This document shows, in pieces, positions 1 to 10,179 of a stretch of 64,000 bases of DNA. The position numbers and the translations under genes are program-made. Source of the stretch: Auanema rhodensis (lineage: Eukaryota > Nematoda > Chromadorea > Rhabditida > Rhabditidae). The stretch's first letter is position 1; every line of letters begins with the position of its first letter. The DNA lies in contig OZ059895.1 in NCBI GenBank assembly GCA_964057225.1, positions 2,356,001-2,420,000 on the forward strand, written 5' to 3'. The notes under the pieces were generated by a model. The model ran no database searches and was not told the origin of the DNA. It worked only from the letters and a program-made list of their open reading frames with translations.

Positions 1-99
1 CATGGAAACTCAACATACACTAATGCATCATTTTTCAAACAATCATAACTAATTTGTGTATCAAGCGTTTTTCAATGTAGTATAGTGCATTCGATGCGG

Positions 100-150
100 A
101 TTTTTAAGCTGCGTCGATCTGTGTTATCAGATTTGCGCTAGCTTAAAAAT
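100..150. repeat. 51-bp interrupted inverted repeat in the monomer core (representative, copy 1)
   Basis: Arms ATTTTTAAGCT (100-110) and AGCTTAAAAAT (140-150) are perfectly complementary over 11 bp. Moving inward, GCG (111-113) pairs with CGC (136-138) after a single unpaired T at 139; TCG and TTG form a 3x3 internal loop; ATCTG (117-121) pairs with CAGAT (128-132); TGTTAT is the loop. That gives 19 pairs. The element is repeated in every monomer and is nearly invariant: I noticed changes only at 480, 806, 9935 and 12392. It could be a dimeric-protein binding site or a cruciform-forming element; the role is not known. Confidence 0.88.
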
Positions 151-167
151 GCACCGAGATATCAACT

Positions 168-189
168 GATATAAGTTCACACTTATATC
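168..189. repeat. Short hairpin, 9-bp stem and 4-base loop (representative, copy 1)
   Basis: GATATAAGT (168-176) is the exact reverse complement of ACTTATATC (181-189), with loop TCAC. Unlike the core dyad, this element differs between subfamilies: 169C in the middle zone, 174T in copies 102-103, 176A in copies 106 and 108, and 183A in P monomers. Each substitution breaks one base pair, and I saw no compensating partner. Confidence 0.9.
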
Positions 190-339
190 CTCGATTTTCA
201 CCCTGAAGAATTAATTTTTTCGTTGAATAACATTGTCTATCGTCTTTGCCTTGAAAAATGGAATCTAAAAACATCTACTTTTTGCTAAATTATTTTGAAA
301 TTTTTGGAAAAAATTTTTGTCAAAATGTTTTTGGAAGCA

Positions 340-367
340 ATGTTGAGTGTACATGGAAACTCAACAT
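340..367. repeat. Dyad across the monomer junction, 9-bp stem (representative, copies 1-2)
   Basis: ATGTTGAGT (340-348) is the exact reverse complement of ACTCAACAT (359-367), separated by ten bases including the palindrome TGTACA. A competing six-base pairing, AGTGTA with TACACT, is nested in it. It is conserved across the array; the breaks I noticed are in copy 72 (near 25264) and in copies 30 and 37 (CTCACCAT). Confidence 0.88.
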
Positions 368-1002
368 ACACTAATGCATCATTTTTCAAACGATCATAAC
401 TAATTTTTGTATTGAGCGTTTCTCAATGTAGTATAGTGCATTCGATGCGAATTTTTAAGCTGCGTCGATCTGTGTTATCCGATTTGCGCTAGCTTAAAAA
501 TGCACCGAGATATCAACTGATATAAGTTCACACTTATATCCTCGATTTTCACCCTGAAGAATTAATTTTTTCGTTGAATAGCATTGTCCATCGTCTTTGC
601 CTTGAAAAAAGGAATCTAAAAACATCTACTTTTTGCTAAATTATTTTGAAATTTTTCGAAAAAATTTTTGTCAAAATGTTTTTGGAAGCAATGTTGAGTG
701 TACATGGAAACTCAACATACACTAATGCATCATTTTTCAAACGATCATAACTAATTTTTGTATCAAGCGTTTCTCGATGTAGTATAGTGCATTCGATGCG
801 GATTTGTAAGCTGCGTCGATCTGTGTTATCAGATTTGCGCTAGCTTAAAAATGCACCGAGATATCAACTGATATAAGTTCACACTTATATCCTCGATTTT
901 CACCCTGAAGAATTAATTTTTTCGTTGAATAACATTGTCCATCGTCTTTGCCTGGAAAAATGGAATCTAAAAACATCTACTTTTTGCTAAATTATTTTGA
1001 AA

Positions 1003-1014
1003 TTTTTCGAAAAA
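1003..1014. repeat. 12-bp AT-rich palindrome TTTTTCGAAAAA (representative, copy 3)
   Basis: A perfect palindrome around TTCGAA inside a longer A/T-tract stretch of monomer 298-319. It is intact only in monomers with C at 306 (types B, C, D, E, G, H, P). Types A, F, I, Q and R have G there and lose the CpG and the symmetry. Copy 101 carries a CGA duplication in it. Confidence 0.88.
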
Positions 1015-1404
1015 ATTTTTGTCAAAATGTTTTTGGAAGCAATGTTGAGTGTACATGGAAACTCAACATACACTAATGCATCATTTTTCAAACGATCATA
1101 ACTAATTTTTTTATCAAGCGTTTCTCAATGTAGTATAGTGCATTCGATGCGGATTTTTAAGCTGCGTCGATCTGTGTTATCAGATTTGCGCTAGCTTAAA
1201 AATGCACCGAGATATCAACTGATATAAGTTCACACTTATATCCTCGATTTTCACCCTGAAGAATTAATTTTTTCGTTGAATAACATTGTCCATCGTCTTT
1301 GCCTGGAAAAATGGAATCTAAAAACATCTACTTTTTGCTAAATTATTTTGAAATTTTTCGAAAAAATTTTTGTCAAAATGTTTTTGGAAGCAATGTTGAG
1401 TGTA

Positions 1405-4400
1405 CATGGAAACTCAACATACACTAATGCATCATTTTTCAAACAATCATAACTAATTTGTGTATTAAGCGTTTTTCAATGTAGTATAGTGCATTCGATG
1501 CGGATTTTTAAGCTGCGTCGATCTGTGTTATCAGATTTGCGCTAGCTTAAAAATGCACCGAGATATCAACTGATATAAGTTCACACTTATATCCTCGATT
1601 TTCACCCTGAAGAATTAATTTTTTCGTTGAATAACATTGTCCATCGTCTTTGCCTGGAAAAATGGAATCTAAAAACATCTACTTTTTGCTAAATTATTTT
1701 GAAATTTTTCGAAAAAATTTTTGTCAAAATGTTTTTGGAAGCAATGTTGAGTGTACATGGAAACTCAACATACACTAATGCATCATTTTTCAAACAATCA
1801 TAACTAATTTGTGTATTAAGCGTTTTTCAATGTAGTATAGTGCATTCGATGCGGATTTTTAAGCTGCGTCGATCTGTGTTATCAGATTTGCGCTAGCTTA
1901 AAAATGCACCGAGATATCAACTGATATAAGTTCACACTTATATCCTCGATTTTCACCCTGAAGAATTAATTTTTTCGTTGAATAACATTGTCTATCGTCT
2001 TTGCCTTGAAAAATGGAATCTAAAAACATCTACTTTTTGCTAAATTATTTTGAAATTTTTGGAAAAAATTTTTGTCAAAATGTTTTTGGAAGCAATGTTG
2101 AGTGTACATGGAAACTCAACATACACTAATGCATCATTTTTCAAACGATCATAACTAATTTTTGTATTAAGCGTTTCTCAATGTAGTATAGTGCATTCGA
2201 TGCGAATTTTTAAGCTGCGTCGATCTGTGTTATCAGATTTGCGCTAGCTTAAAAATGCACCGAGATATCAACTGATATAAGTTCACACTTATATCCTCGA
2301 TTTTCACCCTGAAGAATTAATTTTTTCGTTGAATAGCATTGTCCATCGTCTTTGCCTTGAAAAAAGGAATCTAAAAACATCTACTTTTTGCTAAATTATT
2401 TTGAAATTTTTCGAAAAAATTTTTGTCAAAATGTTTTTGGAAGCAATGTTGAGTGTACATGGAAACTCAACATACACTAATGCATCATTTTTCAAACGAT
2501 CATAACTAATTTTTGTATCAAGCGTTTCTCAATGTAGTATAGTGCATTCGATGCGGATTTTTAAGCTGCGTCGATCTGTGTTATCAGATTTGCGCTAGCT
2601 TAAAAATGCACCGAGATATCAACTGATATAAGTTCACACTTATATCCTCGATTTTCACCCTGAAGAATTAATTTTTTCGTTGAATAACATTGTCCATCGT
2701 CTTTGCCTGGAAAAATGGAATCTAAAAACATCTACTTTTTGCTAAATTATTTTGAAATTTTTCGAAAAAATTTTTGTCAAAATGTTTTTGGAAGCAATGT
2801 TGAGTGTACATGGAAACTCAACATACACTAATGCATCATTTTTCAAACAATCATAACTAATTTGTGTATTAAGCGTTTTTCAATGTAGTATAGTGCATTC
2901 GATGCGGATTTTTAAGCTGCGTCGATCTGTGTTATCAGATTTGCGCTAGCTTAAAAATGCACCGAGATATCAACTGATATAAGTTCACACTTATATCCTC
3001 GATTTTCACCCTGAAGAATTAATTTTTTCGTTGAATAACATTGTCCATCGTCTTTGCCTGGAAAAATGGAATCTAAAAACATCTACTTTTTGCTAAATTA
3101 TTTTGAAATTTTTCGAAAAAATTTTTGTCAAAATGTTTTTGGAAGCAATGTTGAGTGTACATGGAAACTCAACATACACTAATGCATCATTTTTCAAACA
3201 ATCATAACTAATTTGTGTATTAAGCGTTTTTCAATGTAGTATAGTGCATTCGATGCGGATTTTTAAGCTGCGTCGATCTGTGTTATCAGATTTGCGCTAG
3301 CTTAAAAATGCACCGAGATATCAACTGATATAAGTTCACACTTATATCCTCGATTTTCACCCTGAAGAATTAATTTTTTCGTTGAATAACATTGTCCATC
3401 GTCTTTGCCTGGAAAAATGGAATCTAAAAACATCTACTTTTTGCTAAATTATTTTGAAATTTTTCGAAAAAATTTTTGTCAAAATGTTTTTGGAAGCAAT
3501 GTTGAGTGTACATGGAAACTCAACATACACTAATGCATCATTTTTCAAACAATCATAACTAATTTGTGTATTAAGCGTTTTTCAATGTAGTATAGTGCAT
3601 TCGATGCGGATTTTTAAGCTGCGTCGATCTGTGTTATCAGATTTGCGCTAGCTTAAAAATGCACCGAGATATCAACTGATATAAGTTCACACTTATATCC
3701 TCGATTTTCACCCTGAAGAATTAATTTTTTCGTTGAATAACATTGTCCATCGTCTTTGCCTGGAAAAATGGAATCTAAAAACATCTACTTTTTGCTAAAT
3801 TATTTTGAAATTTTTCGAAAAAATTTTTGTCAAAATGTTTTTGGAAGCAATGTTGAGTGTACATGGAAACTCAACATACACTAATGCATCATTTTTCAAA
3901 CAATCATAACTAATTTGTGTATTAAGCGTTTTTCAATGTAGTATAGTGCATTCGATGCGGATTTTTAAGCTGCGTCGATCTGTGTTATCAGATTTGCGCT
4001 AGCTTAAAAATGCACCGAGATATCAACTGATATAAGTTCACACTTATATCCTCGATTTTCACCCTGAAGAATTAATTTTTTCGTTGAATAACATTGTCCA
4101 TCGTCTTTGCCTGGAAAAATGGAATCTAAAAACATCTACTTTTTGCTAAATTATTTTGAAATTTTTCGAAAAAATTTTTGTCAAAATGTTTTTGGAAGCA
4201 ATGTTGAGTGTACATGGAAACTCAACATACACTAATGCATCATTTTTCAAACAATCATAACTAATTTGTGTATTAAGCGTTTTTCAATGTAGTATAGTGC
4301 ATTCGATGCGGATTTTTAAGCTGCGTCGATCTGTGTTATCAGATTTGCGCTAGCTTAAAAATGCACCGAGATATCAACTGATATAAGTTCACACTTATAT

Positions 4401-4914
4401 CCTCGATTTTCACCCTGAAGAATTAATTTTTTCGTTGAATAACATTGTCTATCGTCTTTGCCTTGAAAAATGGAATCTAAAAACATCTACTTTTTGCTAA
4501 ATTATTTTGAAATTTTTGGAAAAAATTTTTGTCAAAATGTTTTTGGAAGCAATGTTGAGTGTACATGGAAACTCAACATACACTAATGCATCATTTTTCA
4601 AACGATCATAACTAATTTGTGTATTAAGCGTTTTTCAATGTAGTATAGTGCATTCGATGCGGATTTTTAAGCTGCGTCGATCTGTGTTATCAGATTTGCG
4701 CTAGCTTAAAAATGCACCGAGATATCAACTGATATAAGTTCACACTTATATCCTCGATTTTCACCCTGAAGAATTAATTTTTTCGTTGAATAACATTGTC
4801 CATCGTCTTTGCCTGGAAAAATGGAATCTAAAAACATCTACTTTTTGCTAAATTATTTTGAAATTTTTCGAAAAAATTTTTGTCAAAATGTTTTTGGAAG
4901 CAATGTTGAGTGTA
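1405..4914. repeat. Satellite copies 5-14, E-rich stretch
   Basis: Type order is E, A, B, C', E, E, E, E, A, E. The E monomers join the 5' variable module of A (41A, 56G, 71T) to the 3' module of C/D (238C, 252G, 306C). Copies 9-12 (2809-4212) are four consecutive E monomers that look the same at every diagnostic site, a local single-monomer amplification inside a region otherwise built of tetramers. Copy 14 is an E with G at 41. Confidence 0.88.
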
Positions 4915-7722
4915 CATGGAAACTCAACATACACTAATGCATCATTTTTCAAACAATCATAACTAATTTGTGTATTAAGCGTTTTTCAATGTAGTATAGT
5001 GCATTCGATGCGGATTTTTAAGCTGCGTCGATCTGTGTTATCAGATTTGCGCTAGCTTAAAAATGCACCGAGATATCAACTGATATAAGTTCACACTTAT
5101 ATCCTCGATTTTCACCCTGAAGAATTAATTTTTTCGTTGAATAACATTGTCTATCGTCTTTGCCTTGAAAAATGGAATCTAAAAACATCTACTTTTTGCT
5201 AAATTATTTTGAAATTTTTGGAAAAAATTTTTGTCAAAATGTTTTTGGAAGCAATGTTGAGTGTACATGGAAACTCAACATACACTAATGCATCATTTTT
5301 CAAACGATCATAACTAATTTTTGTATTAAGCGTTTCTCAATGTAGTATAGTGCATTCGATGCGAATTTTTAAGCTGCGTCGATCTGTGTTATCAGATTTG
5401 CGCTAGCTTAAAAATGCACCGAGATATCAACTGATATAAGTTCACACTTATATCCTCGATTTTCACCCTGAAGAATTAATTTTTTCGTTGAATAGCATTG
5501 TCCATCGTCTTTGCCTTGAAAAAAGGAATCTAAAAACATCTACTTTTTGCTAAATTATTTTGAAATTTTTCGAAAAAATTTTTGTCAAAATGTTTTTGGA
5601 AGCAATGTTGAGTGTACATGGAAACTCAACATACACTAATGCATCATTTTTCAAACGATCATAACTAATTTTTGTATCAAGCGTTTCTCGATGTAGTATA
5701 GTGCATTCGATGCGGATTTTTAAGCTGCGTCGATCTGTGTTATCAGATTTGCGCTAGCTTAAAAATGCACCGAGATATCAACTGATATAAGTTCACACTT
5801 ATATCCTCGATTTTCACCCTGAAGAATTAATTTTTTCGTTGAATAACATTGTCCATCGTCTTTGCCTGGAAAAATGGAATCTAAAAACATCTACTTTTTG
5901 CTAAATTATTTTGAAATTTTTCGAAAAAATTTTTGTCAAAATGTTTTTGGAAGCAATGTTGAGTGTACATGGAAACTCAACATACACTAATGCATCATTT
6001 TTCAAACGATCATAACTAATTTTTTTATCAAGCGTTTCTCAATGTAGTATAGTGCATTCGATGCGGATTTTTAAGCTGCGTCGATCTGTGTTATCAGATT
6101 TGCGCTAGCTTAAAAATGCACCGAGATATCAACTGATATAAGTTCACACTTATATCCTCGATTTTCACCCTGAAGAATTAATTTTTTCGTTGAATAACAT
6201 TGTCCATCGTCTTTGCCTGGAAAAATGGAATCTAAAAACATCTACTTTTTGCTAAATTATTTTGAAATTTTTCGAAAAAATTTTTGTCAAAATGTTTTTG
6301 GAAGCAATGTTGAGTGTACATGGAAACTCAACATACACTAATGCATCATTTTTCAAACAATCATAACTAATTTGTGTATTAAGCGTTTTTCAATGTAGTA
6401 TAGTGCATTCGATGCGGATTTTTAAGCTGCGTCGATCTGTGTTATCAGATTTGCGCTAGCTTAAAAATGCACCGAGATATCAACTGATATAAGTTCACAC
6501 TTATATCCTCGATTTTCACCCTGAAGAATTAATTTTTTCGTTGAATAACATTGTCTATCGTCTTTGCCTTGAAAAATGGAATCTAAAAACATCTACTTTT
6601 TGCTAAATTATTTTGAAATTTTTGGAAAAAATTTTTGTCAAAATGTTTTTGGAAGCAATGTTGAGTGTACATGGAAACTCAACATACACTAATGCATCAT
6701 TTTTCAAACGATCATAACTAATTTTTGTATTAAGCGTTTCTCAATGTAGTATAGTGCATTCGATGCGAATTTTTAAGCTGCGTCGATCTGTGTTATCAGA
6801 TTTGCGCTAGCTTAAAAATGCACCGAGATATCAACTGATATAAGTTCACACTTATATCCTCGATTTTCACCCTGAAGAATTAATTTTTTCGTTGAATAGC
6901 ATTGTCCATCGTCTTTGCCTTGAAAAAAGGAATCTAAAAACATCTACTTTTTGCTAAATTATTTTGAAATTTTTCGAAAAAATTTTTGTCAAAATGTTTT
7001 TGGAAGCAATGTTGAGTGTACATGGAAACTCAACATACACTAATGCATCATTTTTCAAACGATCATAACTAATTTTTGTATCAAGCGTTTCTCGATGTAG
7101 TATAGTGCATTCGATGCGGATTTTTAAGCTGCGTCGATCTGTGTTATCAGATTTGCGCTAGCTTAAAAATGCACCGAGATATCAACTGATATAAGTTCAC
7201 ACTTATATCCTCGATTTTCACCCTGAAGAATTAATTTTTTCGTTGAATAACATTGTCCATCGTCTTTGCCTGGAAAAATGGAATCTAAAAACATCTACTT
7301 TTTGCTAAATTATTTTGAAATTTTTCGAAAAAATTTTTGTCAAAATGTTTTTGGAAGCAATGTTGAGTGTACATGGAAACTCAACATACACTAATGCATC
7401 ATTTTTCAAACGATCATAACTAATTTTTTTATCAAGCGTTTCTCAATGTAGTATAGTGCATTCGATGCGGATTTTTAAGCTGCGTCGATCTGTGTTATCA
7501 GATTTGCGCTAGCTTAAAAATGCACCGAGATATCAACTGATATAAGTTCACACTTATATCCTCGATTTTCACCCTGAAGAATTAATTTTTTCGTTGAATA
7601 ACATTGTCCATCGTCTTTGCCTGGAAAAATGGAATCTAAAAACATCTACTTTTTGCTAAATTATTTTGAAATTTTTCGAAAAAATTTTTGTCAAAATGTT
7701 TTTGGAAGCAATGTTGAGTGTA
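4915..7722. repeat. Satellite copies 15-22, two tandem A-B-C-D tetramers
   Basis: Copies 15-18 and 19-22 both read A, B, C, D. The two units, 4915-6318 and 6319-7722, match at all diagnostic sites I compared. This is the clearest evidence in the left zone that the unit of amplification is 1404 bp rather than 351 bp: adjacent monomers differ at roughly ten sites while monomers four apart look identical. Confidence 0.92.
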
Positions 7723-8775
7723 CATGGAAACTCAACATACACTAATGCATCATTTTTCAAACGATCATAACTAATTTTTGTATCAAGCGTTTCTCAATGT
7801 AGTATAGTGCATTCGATGCGGATTTTTAAGCTGCGTCGATCTGTGTTATCAGATTTGCGCTAGCTTAAAAATGCACCGAGATATCAACTGATATAAGTTC
7901 ACACTTATATCCTCGATTTTCACCCTGAAGAATTAATTTTTTCGTTGAATAACATTGTCCATCGTCTTTGCCTGGAAAAATGGAATCTAAAAACATCTAC
8001 TTTTTGCTAAATTATTTTGAAACTTTTCGAAAAAATTTTTGTCAAAATGTTTTTGGAAGCAATGTTGAGTGTACATGGAAACTCAACATACACTAATGCA
8101 TCATTTTTCAAACAATCATAACTAATTTGTGTATTAAGCGTTTTTCAATGTAGTATAGTGCATTCGATGCGGATTTTTAAGCTGCGTCGATCTGTGTTAT
8201 CAGATTTGCGCTAGCTTAAAAATGCACCGAGATATCAACTGATATAAGTTCACACTTATATCCTCGATTTTCACCCTGAAGAATTAATTTTTTCGTTGAA
8301 TAACATTGTCTATCGTCTTTGCCTTGAAAAATGGAATCTAAAAACATCTACTTTTTGCTAAATTATTTTGAAATTTTTCGAAAAAATTTTTGTCAAAATG
8401 TTTTTGGAAGCAATGTTGAGTGTACATGGAAACTCAACATACACTAATGCATCATTTTTCAAACGATCATAACTAATTTTTTTATCAAGCGTTTCTCAAT
8501 GTAGTATAGTGCATTCGATGCGGATTTTTAAGCTGCGTCGATCTGTGTTATCAGATTTGCGCTAGCTTAAAAATGCACCGAGATATCAACTGATATAAGT
8601 TCACACTTATATCCTCGATTTTCACCCTGAAGAATTAATTTTTTCGTTGAATAACATTGTCCATCGTCTTTGCCTGGAAAAATGGAATCTAAAAACATCT
8701 ACTTTTTGCTAAATTATTTTGAAATTTTTCGAAAAAATTTTTGTCAAAATGTTTTTGGAAGCAATGTTGAGTGTA
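7723..8775. repeat. Satellite copies 23-25, C'-A'-D
   Basis: Copy 23 is C' with a private change giving AAACTTTTCG near 8031. Copy 24 has the 5' module of A and 238T, 252T and 259T, but C at 306, restoring the TTCGAA palindrome that normal A copies lack. Copy 25 is D. No complete tetramer is present, so this is an exchange scar between the flanking ABCD units. Confidence 0.85.
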
Positions 8776-10179
8776 CATGGAAACTCAACATACACTAATG
8801 CATCATTTTTCAAACAATCATAACTAATTTGTGTATTAAGCGTTTTTCAATGTAGTATAGTGCATTCGATGCGGATTTTTAAGCTGCGTCGATCTGTGTT
8901 ATCAGATTTGCGCTAGCTTAAAAATGCACCGAGATATCAACTGATATAAGTTCACACTTATATCCTCGATTTTCACCCTGAAGAATTAATTTTTTCGTTG
9001 AATAACATTGTCTATCGTCTTTGCCTTGAAAAATGGAATCTAAAAACATCTACTTTTTGCTAAATTATTTTGAAATTTTTGGAAAAAATTTTTGTCAAAA
9101 TGTTTTTGGAAGCAATGTTGAGTGTACATGGAAACTCAACATACACTAATGCATCATTTTTCAAACGATCATAACTAATTTTTGTATTAAGCGTTTCTCA
9201 ATGTAGTATAGTGCATTCGATGCGAATTTTTAAGCTGCGTCGATCTGTGTTATCAGATTTGCGCTAGCTTAAAAATGCACCGAGATATCAACTGATATAA
9301 GTTCACACTTATATCCTCGATTTTCACCCTGAAGAATTAATTTTTTCGTTGAATAGCATTGTCCATCGTCTTTGCCTTGAAAAAAGGAATCTAAAAACAT
9401 CTACTTTTTGCTAAATTATTTTGAAATTTTTCGAAAAAATTTTTGTCAAAATGTTTTTGGAAGCAATGTTGAGTGTACATGGAAACTCAACATACACTAA
9501 TGCATCATTTTTCAAACGATCATAACTAATTTTTGTATCAAGCGTTTCTCGATGTAGTATAGTGCATTCGATGCGGATTTTTAAGCTGCGTCGATCTGTG
9601 TTATCAGATTTGCGCTAGCTTAAAAATGCACCGAGATATCAACTGATATAAGTTCACACTTATATCCTCGATTTTCACCCTGAAGAATTAATTTTTTCGT
9701 TGAATAACATTGTCCATCGTCTTTGCCTGGAAAAATGGAATCTAAAAACATCTACTTTTTGCTAAATTATTTTGAAATTTTTCGAAAAAATTTTTGTCAA
9801 AATGTTTTTGGAAGCAATGTTGAGTGTACATGGAAACTCAACATACACTAATGCATCATTTTTCAAACGATCATAACTAATTTTTTTATCAAGCGTTTCT
9901 CAATGTAGTATAGTGCATTCGATGCGGATTTTTACGCTGCGTCGATCTGTGTTATCAGATTTGCGCTAGCTTAAAAATGCACCGAGATATCAACTGATAT
10001 AAGTTCACACTTATATCCTCGATTTTCACCCTGAAGAATTAATTTTTTCGTTGAATAACATTGTCCATCGTCTTTGCCTGGAAAAATGGAATCTAAAAAC
10101 ATCTACTTTTTGCTAAATTATTTTGAAATTTTTCGAAAAAATTTTTGTCAAAATGTTTTTGGAAGCAATGTTGAGTGTA
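8776..10179. repeat. Satellite copies 26-29, tetramer A-B-C-D
   Basis: A full higher-order unit. Copy 29 (D) carries a C at 9935 (monomer position 107), one of very few changes in the conserved core. The same change reappears in copy 36 at 12392, seven monomers later, which marks the pair as copies of one another. Confidence 0.9.

Larger units (their letters stand above)
1..1404. repeat. Satellite copies 1-4, tetramer A-B-C-D
   Basis: Four monomers in the order A, B, C, D form one 1404-bp higher-order unit cut by the window start. Copy 1 is an A with C at position 62 instead of T. Copy 2 is a B with G at 63 and a private C at 480. Copy 3 is a C with a private G at 806. Both private changes lie inside the otherwise almost invariant core, so this unit is slightly more diverged than the tetramers to its right, as often seen when fewer recent exchanges have involved a unit. 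Confidence 0.9.

Noticed and set aside
168-176. TATA-like promoter GATATAAG
   Set aside because: It is one arm of a hairpin, recurs in every monomer without an associated gene, and is disrupted in many copies. Satellite transcription is possible, but nothing here shows a start site.
218-234. CENP-B-box-like TTTCGTTGAA
   Set aside because: The first half resembles the box (TTCG, TTG), but the essential CGGG of the second half is absent. A half match in an AT-rich repeat is not evidence of CENP-B binding.
201-260. Hammerhead ribozyme core (CTGAAGA near 203 in copy 1, as found in some satellite DNAs)
   Set aside because: The CTGANGA match is present, but the next GAAA is over 40 bases away and the intervening sequence cannot form the short stem II. 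I found no matching cleavage-site arrangement, nor a TCNTCAG motif for the minus strand.
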